A stretch of 64,000 nt of DNA from the NCBI RefSeq assembly GCF_001183985.1, contig NZ_LFZW01000001.1, positions 3,462,059-3,526,058 on the forward strand, given 5' to 3'. Positions 1 through 10,428 of this stretch are shown here, piece after piece. A model generated the notes under the pieces. It was not told the origin of the DNA, made no database searches, and saw only the letters and a list, made by a program, of their open reading frames with translations. This DNA comes from Peribacillus loiseleuriae. Its GTDB lineage: Bacteria; Bacillota; Bacilli; Bacillales; DSM-1321. The translations under genes were made by a program, and so were the position numbers. Positions within the stretch are counted from its first letter, which is position 1. The number at the start of each line of letters is the position of its first letter.

Positions 1-1693
1 CGATTTCATTAAGCGCGTCTTTTTTCGTACGAATTTCTTCTAATTCGTTTTTCTCAATAGCAGCTTTCAGTTCGTCTTTCGCTTCGTTTGCTTTCGCAAC
101 TTCCGCTTCATCTACTTTACCTTCAAGGTCTTTTAACGTTTTTTCCGTTTGGAAAACGAGTTGATCTGCTTCGTTGCGAAGTTCAACTTCTTCTTTACGT
201 TGTTTATCTGCATCAGCGTTTTCTTCCGCTTCACGTACCATGCGGTCGATTTCTTCATCAGATAGACCTGAAGATGATTTAATTGTAATCGCTTGTTCTT
301 TGTTTGTACCAAGGTCTTTCGCGCGAACGTTTACGATACCGTTTTTGTCAATATCAAACGTTACTTCAACTTGTGGAATTCCACGTGGTGCTGGTGGAAT
401 ATCGCTTAATTGGAAGCGGCCAAGCGTTTTATTATCCGCAGACATTGGACGCTCACCTTGAAGAACATGGATATCTACAGCTGTTTGATTATCAGCAGCC
501 GTTGAGAATACTTGAGATTTACTTGTCGGAATTGTTGTATTACGTTCAATCAACTTCGTAAATACGCCGCCCATTGTTTCGATACCAAGAGAAAGCGGAG
601 TTACGTCAAGTAAAACAACGTCTTTTACATCTCCAGTCAGAACGCCACCTTGAATCGCTGCACCCATTGCTACTACTTCATCTGGGTTTACACCTTTTGA
701 AGGTTCTTGACCTAATTCTTTTTTGATTGCTTCAACAACAGCAGGTATACGTGTTGAACCACCAACAAGAATTACTTTATCGATTTCAGATGCAGAAAGT
801 CCTGAATCTTTCAATGCTTGACGAGTTGGTCCCATTGTACGCTCTACAAGTCCAGCTGTGATTTCATCAAATTTCGCTCTTGTTAATGTAACGTCTAAGT
901 GAAGCGGACCTGCTTCTCCAGCCGTAATAAATGGCAATGAAACTTGAGTAGACGTAACACCAGAAAGATCTTTTTTCGCTTTCTCAGCAGCATCTTTCAA
1001 TCGTTGTAATGCCATTTTATCTTTACCAAGGTCAATGCCATTTTCTTTTTTGAATTCCGCTACTAAGTAATCAATAACTTCTTGGTCAAAATCATCTCCA
1101 CCAAGTTTGTTATCTCCAGCAGTTGATTTCACTTCGAAAACGCCGTCTCCCAATTCCATGACAGAAACGTCGAACGTACCGCCACCAAGGTCAAAAACAA
1201 GAATCGTTTGATCTTGATCAGTTTTATCTAAACCATAAGCTAATGCTGCAGCAGTTGGTTCGTTAATAATACGCTCTACTTCAAGACCAGCGATTTGTCC
1301 AGCGTCTTTTGTCGCTTGACGTTCTGCATCATTAAAGTATGCAGGAACCGTGATAACTGCTTTCGTTACTTTTTCGCCAAGGTATTCTTCAGCATATGAT
1401 TTCAAGTATTGAAGGATAATTGCTGAAACTTCTTGAGGTGAATAATCTTTACCTTCAATTGTTTCTTTGTGATTTGTTCCCATATGACGTTTAACAGAAA
1501 TAATTGTGTTAGGGTTTGTGATTGCTTGACGTTTCGCTACTTCCCCAACTTGTCTTTCACCATTTTTGAAAGCAACAACGGATGGTGTTGTACGATTGCC
1601 TTCTGGATTCGGAATTACTTTTGGCTCTCCACCTTCAAGAACGGATACACATGAGTTCGTTGTACCTAAGTCAATACCAATAATCTTGCTCAT
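1..1693 (-). CDS. dnaK: Chaperone DnaK (Hsp70), 3' end outside window
   Basis: ATP-dependent Hsp70 chaperone that folds and protects cytosolic proteins together with GrpE and DnaJ. The first 564 codons are present, so roughly 50 C-terminal residues lie outside the window. The N-terminal ATPase domain shows DLGTTNSC (8-15) and the phosphate loop DLGGGTFDV (168-176); the [11 protein letters not shown] linker lies near residue 365, followed by the peptide-binding domain. The ATG at 1693 is preceded by GTAGGAGGTAAGTGACT. It is the third gene after hrcA and grpE, so it is probably heat-induced through the CIRCE operator upstream of hrcA. Identification is secure. Confidence 0.98.
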   Translation of the reverse strand, partial: MSKIIGIDLGTTNSCVSVLEGGEPKVIPNPEGNRTTPSVVAFKNGERQVGEVAKRQAITNPNTIISVKRHMGTNHKETIEGKDYSPQEVSAIILQYLKSYAEEYLGEKVTKAVITVPAYFNDAERQATKDAGQIAGLEVERIINEPTAAALAYGLDKTDQDQTILVFDLGGGTFDVSVMELGDGVFEVKSTAGDNKLGGDDFDQEVIDYLVAEFKKENGIDLGKDKMALQRLKDAAEKAKKDLSGVTSTQVSLPFITAGEAGPLHLDVTLTRAKFDEITAGLVERTMGPTRQALKDSGLSASEIDKVILVGGSTRIPAVVEAIKKELGQEPSKGVNPDEVVAMGAAIQGGVLTGDVKDVVLLDVTPLSLGIETMGGVFTKLIERNTTIPTSKSQVFSTAADNQTAVDIHVLQGERPMSADNKTLGRFQLSDIPPAPRGIPQVEVTFDIDKNGIVNVRAKDLGTNKEQAITIKSSSGLSDEEIDRMVREAEENADADKQRKEEVELRNEADQLVFQTEKTLKDLEGKVDEAEVAKANEAKDELKAAIEKNELEEIRTKKDALNEI

Positions 1694-1725
1694 AGTCACT
1701 TACCTCCTACTATTTATGTAATTTC

Positions 1726-2322
1726 TTATTCACTTACTTTTACCATTGATGGACGAACCACTCTGTCCTTCAAGATATAACCTTTTTGGAACTCTTCCAC
1801 GACGATATTAGATTCAACGTTATCAGCTTGTACTTGCATTACAGCTTGATGCATATGTGGGTCAAATTCTTTTCCAACAGCCTCAATCGCTTCTACGCCT
1901 TCTTTTTTCAACGCTTCTACAATTCCTTTGTAGATCATTTCCATTCCAGCAAGCATCGATTTCGTTTCTTCATGATCGCTTTCGATTTTCATTGCTCTTT
2001 CAAAATTATCTAGAGACTGAATTAAATCGCCAGCAAGGCTTTGCGCTCTATATTTCAATGCCGCTTCCATATCAAGCTTGGCACGTCGTCTTGAATTGTC
2101 AAAATCAGCTTGTAAACGTAAATATTTATTGTCCATTTCTTCAATCTTTGCTTCTAGTTCTTCAATTTTCGCAGTGGCAGTTTGAAGTTCATCTAGTTCT
2201 ACGACAGATTCTTCTTCACTTACCTGCTCAACTTGAACATCCCCTTCAGCAAAAATAGCTTCAACAGTTTCTTCGTTTACTTGCTGTTCCACTGTCTGTT
2301 CATTTTTTCTCTCTTCTGTCAC
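1726..2322 (-). CDS. grpE: Nucleotide exchange factor GrpE
   Basis: Cochaperone that exchanges ADP for ATP on DnaK. The 198-residue product has an acidic, disordered first 45 residues, a long helix (about 50-110) rich in Glu/Lys with the IEELEAKIEEMDNKYLRLQ pattern expected of the GrpE dimer coiled coil, and a C-terminal beta domain ending in GYILKDRVVRPSMVKVSE. I chose the GTG start at 2322 because AGGAGGTGAGATT precedes it directly; the frame stays open 28 codons further upstream, but that stretch has no ribosome site and is not GrpE-like. dnaK follows after 32 bp, hrcA precedes after 95 bp with a hairpin between. Confidence 0.96.
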   Translation of the reverse strand: MTEERKNEQTVEQQVNEETVEAIFAEGDVQVEQVSEEESVVELDELQTATAKIEELEAKIEEMDNKYLRLQADFDNSRRRAKLDMEAALKYRAQSLAGDLIQSLDNFERAMKIESDHEETKSMLAGMEMIYKGIVEALKKEGVEAIEAVGKEFDPHMHQAVMQVQADNVESNIVVEEFQKGYILKDRVVRPSMVKVSE

Positions 2323-2376
2323 AATCTCACCTCCTAAAAATGGGTGCTTTATATATGTAAGACATGCTAGAGAACG

Positions 2377-2395
2377 GCAGAACGGAACATTCTGC
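2377..2395 (-). other. Hairpin between hrcA and grpE
   Basis: GCAGAA and TTCTGC are separated by 7 nt in the hrcA-grpE gap. In B. subtilis the dnaK operon mRNA is cleaved between hrcA and grpE and a stem-loop begins the stable grpE-dnaK message. That this hairpin plays the same role is inference from position. Confidence 0.4.
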
Positions 2396-2417
2396 ACTTC
2401 CTCCAATATTGCCTTTA

Positions 2418-3449
2418 CTAATAATTTTGATACAGCTTTGTTAAAAGGGCTGTCATATCCTTCGAGAAAAATTCCAGCAAACTAATAACGCGGGAGTATT
2501 CCATTCTTGTCGGTCCAAGAATCGCAATCGTCCCTACTTGTTGCTGCCCGACCGAATATGTCGCGGTAATCAAACTGCAATCTTCAAGTAAAACATTGTT
2601 ATTTTCTCTACCGATTTTCACGTGAATACCAGCTGGATTTTGTTTCATAATTTCATAAAGGCCCTGTTCCTGTTCAATCAATGATAGCAGTGAGGATACT
2701 TTATCAATATCATGAAACTCAGGTTGCTTCAACATATTCGTTTTGCCGCCAAAAAATAATTTGGGCGGGTTAGAGATATCCAGCGTTTCTGCAAGAGAAG
2801 TCACTAACGTACCATAATTATGGATATGCTGACTAAGTAATACGGCTACTTCTTTATAAATCTTATCGCGCAGTTCAGCAAGAGGGACCCCAACAAGACG
2901 ATCATTTAAAATATTTGCCATTTTCTCAATTTCGTTCATATCAAAAGATGGCGGAAGTGAAATGACCTTATTCTCAACATGTCCAGTGTCGGTAATAATA
3001 ATTGCAATCGCCGTTTCCCTACTTAAAGAGATAATTTGAATCTTCTTCAGCTTGTTATCTTTGACTTTTGGGCCTAAAACGATAGATGTGTAATTCGTTA
3101 GCTCTGAGAGTATTTTGGCGGATTTTTGAACAATTTTCTCAAGTTCATAGATCCGATCTGCAAAAATCGAGCGAATAATGCGCCGATCATCTGTTTTTAA
3201 GCTCTGCGGCGCCAACAAATGGTCCACATAATATCTATACCCTTTTTCAGAAGGAATTCTCCCCGACGAGGTATGTGTTTTTTCCAAAAAACCAAATTCT
3301 TCTAAATCCGACATCTCATTCCGGATTGTCGCAGAACTAAAGGCGATTCCTTCTTTTTTCGACAAACTCCGCGATCCAATTGGTTGGGCATTTCGAATAA
3401 AATCATCGATAATAGCTTGAAGGATTAATAATTGACGATCCGTTATCAT
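2418..3449 (-). CDS. hrcA: Heat-inducible transcription repressor HrcA
   Basis: Repressor of the class I heat-shock genes; it binds the CIRCE inverted repeat and is kept active by GroEL. The 343-residue protein has the N-terminal winged helix (about 1-75, with [20 protein letters not shown] followed by [19 protein letters not shown]) and then the GAF-like and dimerisation parts, with the conserved [18 protein letters not shown] near the C-terminus. The ATG at 3449 follows AGGGGGGATCATAG. It is the first gene of the hrcA-grpE-dnaK operon and has a CIRCE element 16 bp upstream of its start, so it is autoregulated. Confidence 0.97.
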   Translation of the reverse strand: MITDRQLLILQAIIDDFIRNAQPIGSRSLSKKEGIAFSSATIRNEMSDLEEFGFLEKTHTSSGRIPSEKGYRYYVDHLLAPQSLKTDDRRIIRSIFADRIYELEKIVQKSAKILSELTNYTSIVLGPKVKDNKLKKIQIISLSRETAIAIIITDTGHVENKVISLPPSFDMNEIEKMANILNDRLVGVPLAELRDKIYKEVAVLLSQHIHNYGTLVTSLAETLDISNPPKLFFGGKTNMLKQPEFHDIDKVSSLLSLIEQEQGLYEIMKQNPAGIHVKIGRENNNVLLEDCSLITATYSVGQQQVGTIAILGPTRMEYSRVISLLEFFSKDMTALLTKLYQNY

Positions 3450-3464
3450 CTATGATCCCCCCTG

Positions 3465-3491
3465 TTAGCACTCTGTCCTCTTGAGTGCTAA
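3465..3491 (-). promoter_or_regulatory. CIRCE operator
   Basis: A perfect TTAGCACTC-N9-GAGTGCTAA, the full consensus of the HrcA-binding CIRCE element, between the hrcA promoter and start codon. Confidence 0.97.
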
Positions 3492-3500
3492 TATACTAAT

Positions 3501-3529
3501 AAATTATCAAATGCCGGTAGTGATGTCAA
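3501..3529 (-). promoter_or_regulatory. Sigma-A promoter of the hrcA operon
   Basis: Read on the minus strand: TTGACA (3524-3529), a 17-nt spacer, TAATTT (3501-3506). CIRCE starts a few bases downstream, where bound HrcA would block transcription. Confidence 0.75.
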
Positions 3530-3577
3530 CGGTTTAGCACTAGAACTTTCTTCATTTTTTTTAGAGAAAGTATATCT

Positions 3578-4717
3578 TTATTCTAAACCAATGAATTCCT
3601 GGAATACTTCATTACCGAGTAGTTTGCCTCGCTTGGTTAATCGCACAAACCCGTCCTTCTCTTCTAACAAGCCATTCCCTATATGTTTTTCGAGCGGTTT
3701 TGCAAAAATATCTGTCATTTCTACACGATATTTATCGAAAAATTTCGTGTAAGAAACACCTTCTGTTTTTCTCAGCCCCAAAAACATTTCCTCTTCCATT
3801 TGTTCATGAAGGGGAACAAGATGATTTTCTAGGACAGGCAGCTCGTTATCTAGAAGTGGTTCCATATATTTCTTCACAGGCCCATGATTAGCAATACGGC
3901 TACCTGCTGTATAGCCATGGGCACCAGCGCCGATTCCATAATACTCATCATTATTCCAATAAGTTAAGTTATGACGACTTTCATGGCCTGGTCTAGCAAA
4001 ATTGCTGATTTCATATTGATGAAGACCATGATACTCCATCGTTTCCATTAGCCGCTCATACATGCGCGCTTCTAAATCCTGAGGAGGTAAATTTAGTTTT
4101 CCCTTTTGCATTAAATTATAAAAAACCGTTTTAGGCTCCACAATCAGCGAATAACTAGAGTAATGCGGCAAATCAAGCGCAAGCGCTGCATCAAGCGTTT
4201 CTATGAAATCATCCATCGTCTGACCTGGAAGTCCATAAATCAAGTCAATACTTATATTCGTAAAGCCGACCGATTGCGCTTTTTCAATGGTTTCATACAC
4301 TTCTTTCGCTCGGTGTGTTCGGCCAATTCTCTTTAATAACTCATCATTAAAGCTCTGTACCCCAAAACTAAGTCGATTTACACCTGATCGAAACATGATG
4401 TCCAATTTTTCACGGGAAAGATCACCAGGATTCGCTTCAAAGGAGTATTCAGCTCCTGCATTCATTGGCATCAATTCAGAAATTGAATCACAAAGAAAGG
4501 CTAACTGTTTTTCATCTAAAGAGGTCGGAGTTCCACCACCGACAAAAACAGTATCAAGCCCCGCAGTTGGATACTTAGCCAGCTGTAATTGCATTTCTTT
4601 TTTCATCATCGCTAAATATTCATCAACCGGCTGGCCTTTTAAAAATACTTTATTGAAATCACAATAGTGGCAAATATGCTCACAAAACGGAATATGGATA
4701 TAAGCGCTTTTTATCAT
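3578..4717 (-). CDS. hemW: Heme chaperone HemW (radical SAM, HemN-like)
   Basis: Radical-SAM family protein. The cluster motif is CEHICHYCDF, with cysteines at 12, 16 and 19 followed by Asp-Phe; true coproporphyrinogen oxidases (HemN) have a fourth cysteine (CxxxCxxCxC), so this is the HemW type, linked to heme delivery. FVGGGTPTSL follows near residue 60. The ATG at 4717 gives 379 residues, the usual length, and sits 9-10 nt after AAAGGT; a GTG nine bases upstream lies too close to that site. It is between lepA and hrcA as in B. subtilis (yqeR). No clear promoter seen. Confidence 0.93.
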   Translation of the reverse strand: MIKSAYIHIPFCEHICHYCDFNKVFLKGQPVDEYLAMMKKEMQLQLAKYPTAGLDTVFVGGGTPTSLDEKQLAFLCDSISELMPMNAGAEYSFEANPGDLSREKLDIMFRSGVNRLSFGVQSFNDELLKRIGRTHRAKEVYETIEKAQSVGFTNISIDLIYGLPGQTMDDFIETLDAALALDLPHYSSYSLIVEPKTVFYNLMQKGKLNLPPQDLEARMYERLMETMEYHGLHQYEISNFARPGHESRHNLTYWNNDEYYGIGAGAHGYTAGSRIANHGPVKKYMEPLLDNELPVLENHLVPLHEQMEEEMFLGLRKTEGVSYTKFFDKYRVEMTDIFAKPLEKHIGNGLLEEKDGFVRLTKRGKLLGNEVFQEFIGLE

Positions 4718-4727
4718 TTTGTTCACA

Positions 4728-4926
4728 ACCTTTATTATTAATCCTTTTTTGTGCTACAGGATGGGACCTTCATGGCAAATGGTGATTAACGCCATATTTG
4801 TTTTGTATAAAGTGAAACTCCCATCAGTGGGGCTTTTACGGGCAGTTTGTCTCCCACCTACCTTCTTTGTTCCTAATAAGCTTGAAGTCGGCATCTTGAC
4901 TTTCCGTTAATGTGGGATAAAAAATC
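4728..4926. other. Intergenic stretch with dispersed repeat D, copy 1
   Basis: No convincing gene. Positions 4806-4835 carry ATAAAGTGAAACTCCCATC followed by AGTGGGGCTTTT, closely matching 21063-21092, so this is a copy of a dispersed repeat. The complementary CCCCACTGAT arm of the second copy is missing here, so this copy looks degraded. Confidence 0.5.
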
Positions 4927-4971
4927 AAAAAGAGGCTAGACACCGAAAATACCATGGCCTACCCTCTTTTT
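4927..4971 (-). terminator. Probable terminator of lepA
   Basis: AAAAAGAGG (4927-4935) pairs with CCTCTTTTT (4963-4971), just past the lepA stop codon; read on the minus strand the hairpin ends in a T run. Confidence 0.6.
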
Positions 4972-4981
4972 GAAACTCACT

Positions 4982-6817
4982 TTATTTTTTTGGCGTTGTG
5001 TCATCCATTTTTAATACAGCCATAAATGCTTCTTGAGGCACTTCAACAGATCCAACTTGTTTCATCCGTTTTTTACCTTCTTTTTGCTTATCAAGAAGTT
5101 TACGTTTACGAGAGATGTCACCACCATAACATTTTGCAAGAACGTTTTTCCTCATGGCACTAATCGTAGAACGAGCAACAATTTTCTGACCGATTGCCGC
5201 TTGAATTGGCACTTCAAATTGCTGTCTTGGGATCAGCTTCTTTAATTTTTCAACAATGACTTTCCCACGTTCATATGCAAAATCATTGTGAACAATAAAG
5301 CTTAATGCATCGACATTCTCTGCATTGAGTAAAATATCCATCTTCACTAGCTTAGATGGTTTATAGCCGATTAATTCATAATCAAAAGATGCATAGCCTC
5401 TTGTATTTGATTTCAATTGATCAAAGAAATCATACACAATCTCCGAAAGTGGTATCTCATAATTGATACTGACGCGTGTTTCATCTAAATACTGCATGTC
5501 GATGAAATTTCCGCGTTTGTTTTGACAAAGCTCCATAATGGTGCCGACAAATTCCGTTGGTGCCATCATCGATGCTTTTACATAAGGCTCTTCAACATGT
5601 TCAATTTTTTGTGCTTCCGGCATATTAGCCGGGTTATCGATTTGTAGCTGAGTCCCATCTGTCATAATGACCTCGTAAATAACACTCGGCGCAGTCGTAA
5701 TTAAATCAATTTTAAATTCACGTTCAATCCGTTCTTGAATGATTTCCATATGAAGCAATCCTAAGAAACCACAACGGAAACCAAATCCAAGCGCTTGTGA
5801 TGACTCAGGTTCGAATTGTAGTGCTGAGTCATTCAATTCAAGCTTTTCGAGAGCATCACGCAAATCGTTAAATTTCGATGAATCAATTGGATACAGGCCA
5901 CAATACACCATTGGATTAAGCTTACGGTAGCCAGGAAGCGCTTCAGTCGCACCATTCTTGGCATTCGTAATCGTATCCCCAACTCGTGTATCGCCCACAT
6001 GCTTAATGGCCGCTGATAAAAAGCCTACATCCCCGATATTCAGCTCATCAACAAGTTGAGATTTCGGTGAAAAGACGCCAACTTCTGTTACGTCGAACTC
6101 CTTGCCTGTCGCCATCATTTTTACTCGATCGCCTACTTTTACTGAACCGTCAATAACACGGATATAAGCAACAACACCACGATAGGCATCATATACGGAG
6201 TCAAAAATCAGCGCTTTAAGCGGAGCATCTGGATCTCCTTGTGGTGCTGGAACTAATTCAACAACTTGCTCTAGAATATCCTCAATACCAATACCAGCTT
6301 TAGCAGAAGCAAGAACCGCATCTGATGCATCAAGCCCGATTACTTCCTCAATTTCATTTCTGACCCGTTCAGGATCAGCACTTGGTAAATCAATCTTATT
6401 AATAACAGGAATAATTTCAAGATTATTATCTAATGCCAAATACACATTAGCAAGCGTCTGTGCTTCAATCCCTTGCGCAGCATCGACAACAAGCACAGCA
6501 CCTTCACACGCTGCTAAGCTTCGGGAAACTTCGTATGTAAAATCGACGTGCCCTGGTGTATCAATTAAATGGAAAATATACTCTTCTCCATCCCTCGCGT
6601 TATACTTTAATTGTACTGCGTTCAATTTAATCGTGATTCCACGCTCACGCTCTAAATCCATCGAATCGAGCAATTGACTCTTCATTTCACGTTGCTGCAA
6701 GGCATTCGTCTTTTCCAAAATACGATCTGCCAACGTCGATTTCCCATGGTCTATATGAGCAATGATGGAAAAATTTCTAATTTTAGATTGTCTTTTTAAT
6801 CTTTCTTCTCTATTCAT
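4982..6817 (-). CDS. lepA: Elongation factor 4 (LepA)
   Basis: Translational GTPase that back-translocates stalled ribosomes. The 611-residue protein shows G1 AHIDHGKST (20-28), DTPGH near 85 and NKID near 139, EF-G-like domains II, III and V, and the LepA-specific C-terminal part ([20 protein letters not shown], then [16 protein letters not shown]). I chose the ATG at 6817 because AGGAGTGAACGTG precedes it; an ATG 11 codons upstream has no ribosome site. The product aligns by eye along its whole length with Bacillus LepA. It is followed by a strong hairpin, so it probably ends its transcript. Confidence 0.97.
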   Translation of the reverse strand: MNREERLKRQSKIRNFSIIAHIDHGKSTLADRILEKTNALQQREMKSQLLDSMDLERERGITIKLNAVQLKYNARDGEEYIFHLIDTPGHVDFTYEVSRSLAACEGAVLVVDAAQGIEAQTLANVYLALDNNLEIIPVINKIDLPSADPERVRNEIEEVIGLDASDAVLASAKAGIGIEDILEQVVELVPAPQGDPDAPLKALIFDSVYDAYRGVVAYIRVIDGSVKVGDRVKMMATGKEFDVTEVGVFSPKSQLVDELNIGDVGFLSAAIKHVGDTRVGDTITNAKNGATEALPGYRKLNPMVYCGLYPIDSSKFNDLRDALEKLELNDSALQFEPESSQALGFGFRCGFLGLLHMEIIQERIEREFKIDLITTAPSVIYEVIMTDGTQLQIDNPANMPEAQKIEHVEEPYVKASMMAPTEFVGTIMELCQNKRGNFIDMQYLDETRVSINYEIPLSEIVYDFFDQLKSNTRGYASFDYELIGYKPSKLVKMDILLNAENVDALSFIVHNDFAYERGKVIVEKLKKLIPRQQFEVPIQAAIGQKIVARSTISAMRKNVLAKCYGGDISRKRKLLDKQKEGKKRMKQVGSVEVPQEAFMAVLKMDDTTPKK

Positions 6818-6850
6818 CACGTTCACTCCTACTTCTCGACACAAATACAC

Positions 6851-7293
6851 TGTTTTACATTATAACAAGAGAAAAAGCAAGATTCAAGGAAAAGCGGAAG
6901 TGCCTTGCTCAGCTTGCGAAGAAAATAGGGATTGACCCACGAAGGCGCTCTTTGCCTTCTTGGGGCGATCATCTTTTTCACAGCAAGCTAGGCGCTGGAG
7001 CTGGACAGTAGGAAAAGCGGAGGCGCCTTGGTCAGCTTGCGAATTTCGCTCAGGCGCGTAAATCTCAAATCTCGCTCGAAAAGGATCCATTCTGGCGCGA
7101 TTGTATGCTATTTTGGCACGCAAATTCAATTTTTGGATCGCAAAGCTTGAAAAAGGAGGTTGGGTCAATGGAATTTGAATTGGTGGTTGACTAATTTTTA
7201 GCGAATTCTCTCATCTGGCTCCGTCTTTTTCCGTTCTTGTATCAAAAGAACCAAGTTCAGGCAATAACCTTCACTTGGTTCCAATGCAATTTA
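6851..7293. repeat. Gap with two GGAAAAGCGGAAG repeats (family C)
   Basis: A 443-bp gap with no credible gene. Copy 1 (6888-7009) runs from GGAAAAGCGGAAGTGCCTTG to GGCGCTGGAGCTGGACAGT and is partly self-complementary (CAGCTTGC...GCAAGCTAGGCGCT). Copy 2 begins at 7011 with GGAAAAGCGGAGGCGCCTTG and decays after about 40 bp. Shorter relics occur at 39736-39780 and near 39823. Similar repeats are common between genes in Bacillaceae genomes, as far as I recall. An open frame over this stretch is repeat-encoded and not a gene. Confidence 0.65.
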
Positions 7294-7635
7294 TTAGAGA
7301 TCCGAAATCAATTGAAATACTTTTTTAAAAACACTAGAAACGGCATCACTTATTCCTCTCCCTACCGATGAGAAAAAATTATAAGCTTTCATTTCTTCAA
7401 GCTTTTCTTTTTTCTTGGCTAAATCATGACTCGTGACCGTTTCTCCAAGAATGGACGCATGAATGTCCCCCTTATCAGACTCTGTAACCGTGAAAGCATT
7501 ATAGAGGGAAGGGTCATCGTAGCCTTTCATTTTTTTCATGCCCGTATTCGCTTGCTGCATGCCGAGCAACACTCCGAAGAACAAGACTAGGACAATTATG
7601 AAACATTTAAAAGAAAATCGAAGCACGGATGACAC
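7294..7635 (-). CDS. yqxA: YqxA-like membrane protein downstream of spoIIP
   Basis: A 113-residue protein with one N-terminal transmembrane segment (about 7-27, IIVLVLFFGVLLGMQQA) and a mostly helical charged remainder. Size, N-terminus and position directly after spoIIP match B. subtilis YqxA (DUF3679), whose function is unknown. The gap to spoIIP is only 9 bp, so the two are almost certainly cotranscribed and both probably act in sporulation. The function given here is context only. Confidence 0.8.
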   Translation of the reverse strand: MSSVLRFSFKCFIIVLVLFFGVLLGMQQANTGMKKMKGYDDPSLYNAFTVTESDKGDIHASILGETVTSHDLAKKKEKLEEMKAYNFFSSVGRGISDAVSSVFKKVFQLISDL

Positions 7636-7644
7636 TCCTCCCTA

Positions 7645-8838
7645 TTATTTTTTCTCCGTAACCGGTACACTGACTTCCTTCGCATCCCAGTAAAATTCAC
7701 TAAAAACATTGGCAAAAGCATCAATGGTTAAATACATTTCTTCAAATGTATTGTCAACGCCACCCACTTCAATTAACATCGCATTTGCAGAGAGATCTTG
7801 ATTATAGACGCCATTTTGCCCTTTGCCACCTTGCTTCAAAACTCCCCTTGATAATCCAGGATACTTTTTCTCAATAGCATGATGGAGCTTTGTTGCTAAC
7901 TCAATATTCTTCTCAGGGTTTGGATTATTCGAACCAATCACAAAAGCAATTTTGGCGTATTGTTTCCCATTAATCGTAATGGTCGTATTATTTTTTCTTT
8001 TAGAATCACGATGAATATCAATTAAATAGTCTAAATCACGATTAGTTTCCATCGCACTTACAGCGATCGAGCGTGATTCCTGATAAGACTTTGTATAGCT
8101 CAGTCCCTTTTTATTAAGATTAGCCTGTATATCTGTTTTTTCAAGAGAAGAACCAATTCCTTTACTTTCTAAATCCTGAAGCAGTTTCGAACCTAGCTTG
8201 GTGATATTGATTTGTGAATGATAGGCTAGATTCGGATTTGTGACACCTTTTAAGTACGGTAAAAACGACTCCCTATTATGTGAATTGTATATATACACAA
8301 CCTTTTTTCCATCCGTCGTCATTGCAGGAGTTTGTACTGGCTCTTTTGTCGGTTCTACTATCCCTCCCAAATTCTGTGTCGCCGCTTCTCGTTCCTCATT
8401 CAAAACATCATTGGGTGGCGAGGATTCATATGGCATATTCGTATAATTCGTCCCTTCACCCGCTACCAAAATCTCACTGTCAAAAATTGAAAAACCAGGA
8501 AGCTCACGACCAAGAAGGCTACGCGGATCATCTAATGATATATTGGCTGATAGTTTTAAAACTTGCTGAGTGATTTTGGGACTTGACTTCCCTTCAGGCA
8601 ATGCTGAAAAAAAATAATGATTTTCATTTGCTAGTAGTGAATACAACATTTTCCCTGAAATTTGATCGGTCATTGCATTCACAGATTCCGAGGAAAGTCG
8701 ATATTCAGGACGCAAAGAAGTCATAACCCCAATGATTGAAAATAGCAAAACCATCATGACGAGAACGGACAAAAACCCTTTTATAATGGTAGATCCATGG
8801 ACAACTGTGATTATTCCGCCAGATCGGTCTCTTTTCAT
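7645..8838 (-). CDS. spoIIP: Stage II sporulation protein P (SpoIIP)
   Basis: Membrane-anchored amidase and endopeptidase that, with SpoIID and SpoIIM, degrades septal peptidoglycan during engulfment. The 397-residue protein has a short basic tail, a transmembrane segment (about 18-40), a variable linker, and the C-terminal SpoIIP domain with NSHNRESF, LIDIHRDS and LIEVGGVDN, which carry the histidines and glutamate expected for the zinc amidase. The ATG at 8838 follows GAGAGGGTGGAAAA. gpr lies upstream and yqxA downstream, the B. subtilis order. A mother-cell sigma-E promoter would be expected in the 81-bp gap before it; I could not place a convincing one. Confidence 0.96.
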   Translation of the reverse strand: MKRDRSGGIITVVHGSTIIKGFLSVLVMMVLLFSIIGVMTSLRPEYRLSSESVNAMTDQISGKMLYSLLANENHYFFSALPEGKSSPKITQQVLKLSANISLDDPRSLLGRELPGFSIFDSEILVAGEGTNYTNMPYESSPPNDVLNEEREAATQNLGGIVEPTKEPVQTPAMTTDGKKVVYIYNSHNRESFLPYLKGVTNPNLAYHSQINITKLGSKLLQDLESKGIGSSLEKTDIQANLNKKGLSYTKSYQESRSIAVSAMETNRDLDYLIDIHRDSKRKNNTTITINGKQYAKIAFVIGSNNPNPEKNIELATKLHHAIEKKYPGLSRGVLKQGGKGQNGVYNQDLSANAMLIEVGGVDNTFEEMYLTIDAFANVFSEFYWDAKEVSVPVTEKK

Positions 8839-8919
8839 TTTTCCACCCTCTCTATTGCTTGTCTCATATAAATATGACTTTAATAGAAAGAGTAGAACTA
8901 TCAGTTACAAGGATGCTTT

Positions 8920-10038
8920 CTACCTTGTGTAATATCCTGTGTTGTCTTGATTAATGGACTCATGTAGCGCGGCGTTTAACCCATTTGCAATCAGATTCGC
9001 CATATCTTCTATAAACACATCGACCTCTTTTGGCGTTACCATTAGATTATGGCCAATGGGCGATAACACCTCGTAAATAAGCTTTCGCTTCTCGTCATCT
9101 GGCAATGTACCAACGATGCCAAGGAAGGTTTGCCGATGCGATTCGTCCGGTAAATCCTCTTCTGTCAGCTTCTTCTTTTTGCCAAAGCTAAAGCCTGCTG
9201 GTGCTAGAGCTCTTGATGGCTGATCTCCCTCTCTCAACTCTTTCCCAAAATGCTTTAAAATATAATCAATCGTATCACTTGTAATCGATACCGCATCGAC
9301 TACAGTCGGAACGCCAATTGCAATAACCGGAATACCAAGCGTATCCTGACTCAACTCTTTCCGCTTGTTCCCAACACCAGAGCCTGGATGGATGCCTGTA
9401 TCGGTAATCTGAATAGTAGAGTTCACTCTCTCAATTGAACTCGCGGCTAGGGCATCTATGACAATTAGAAAGTCTGGCTTGCTTTTATCAATCACTCCTT
9501 GAATAATATCGCTCGTTTCAATCCCAGTAATCCCCATAACACCAGGAGCAACTCCACTCACTGGCCGAAATCCTTCCTCAACAGATTCTGGCTGCAATTC
9601 GAATAAATGCCTTGTAATAACTAAATTCTCAACCACTGCAGGTCCTAATGCATCAGGAGTCACATTCCAATTTCCAAGACCGACAACGAGACAGCTGCTT
9701 TCTTTGGAAATATTTCTTGCCTGTAAAAATTGCGCCAGTTCGTAAGCAAACACCTTCTCTACCATTTGTTGTGTTTCTGTATCCTGCTGGCGAATTCCTT
9801 GCACTTCAATCGTTAAATAACTTCCCTTTTTCTTACCAATTTGCTCGGCTCCTTTCTCTGTCACTTCTACAAGGGAAATTTTTAAATCATTCTTATTTTT
9901 TTCTTTGATAATCACTCCTTCAATTTTTGAAATATTTTTCTCACTTGAAACCCCTTTGTGAGCTGCTGCTAATGCAGTAGCTTCCACTGCAAGATCCGTT
10001 CTTATAGAAAACTGGCTTAAATCCAAATTCTTTTCCAT
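8920..10038 (-). CDS. gpr: Germination protease GPR
   Basis: Spore protease that degrades small acid-soluble DNA-binding proteins at germination, made as a zymogen in the forespore. The 372 residues cover the full family length. The N-terminus [19 protein letters not shown] resembles the B. megaterium proenzyme, so autoprocessing is predicted between Asp15 and Leu16 (inference from that homolog). The conserved [17 protein letters not shown] and [12 protein letters not shown] segments are present. AACGGAGGTCAAT precedes the ATG. Forespore promoters (sigma-F/G) are known for the family; no clear one was seen. Confidence 0.97.
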   Translation of the reverse strand: MEKNLDLSQFSIRTDLAVEATALAAAHKGVSSEKNISKIEGVIIKEKNKNDLKISLVEVTEKGAEQIGKKKGSYLTIEVQGIRQQDTETQQMVEKVFAYELAQFLQARNISKESSCLVVGLGNWNVTPDALGPAVVENLVITRHLFELQPESVEEGFRPVSGVAPGVMGITGIETSDIIQGVIDKSKPDFLIVIDALAASSIERVNSTIQITDTGIHPGSGVGNKRKELSQDTLGIPVIAIGVPTVVDAVSITSDTIDYILKHFGKELREGDQPSRALAPAGFSFGKKKKLTEEDLPDESHRQTFLGIVGTLPDDEKRKLIYEVLSPIGHNLMVTPKEVDVFIEDMANLIANGLNAALHESINQDNTGYYTR

Positions 10039-10428
10039 ATTGACCTCCGTTATTTGTAATGGTAGTTATCCTAAGAAGAATTATATTTGTTTTAAAGAAG
10101 TTTGGTGTTTTGACCTAACGCCTAGCTTCTTTTAAAAAATATATGCGTACGTATGCTTTCCCAGAGTCTATTACCTTTTATTAGGTAATTACCCAAGGAG
10201 GTTCCGCTTTTCTTATTACCATTCTGCTAATATTTCTTTTTTATTATTCATTTTTTTGGTACAATACTCTATAACGAGATAAAGTTTGCTTTTAGCTACA
10301 ATTATTCCTCTTGAAGAGTATTGCATTATAGGAAGCATTCTGATAAAATATCACTTGTGCTATTTAAGTATAGAACTGATAAGTCGAGTTCATATAATCT
10401 CGATTTCTTAATGTAGGAGGTGAACGGA
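10039..10428. other. Divergent intergenic region gpr/rpsT
   Basis: About 390 bp with no gene. It must hold the promoters of gpr (minus) and rpsT (plus). The best plus-strand candidate is TTGCAT (10321-10326), 17 nt, TAAAAT (10344-10349). A weak inverted repeat, TCGAG...CTCGA, lies at 10384-10403 in the rpsT leader. The palindrome GCATACGTACGCAT sits near 10144-10155. None is proven. Confidence 0.35.

Noticed and set aside
174-461. Plus-strand frames opposite dnaK
   Set aside because: Antisense to a highly conserved coding sequence; composition and lack of ribosome sites mark them as shadows. The same holds for antisense frames across alaS, recD2 and rarA.
6884-7168. Open frame on the minus strand between lepA and yqxA
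   Set aside because: Lies in two copies of a non-coding repeat and has no ribosome site.
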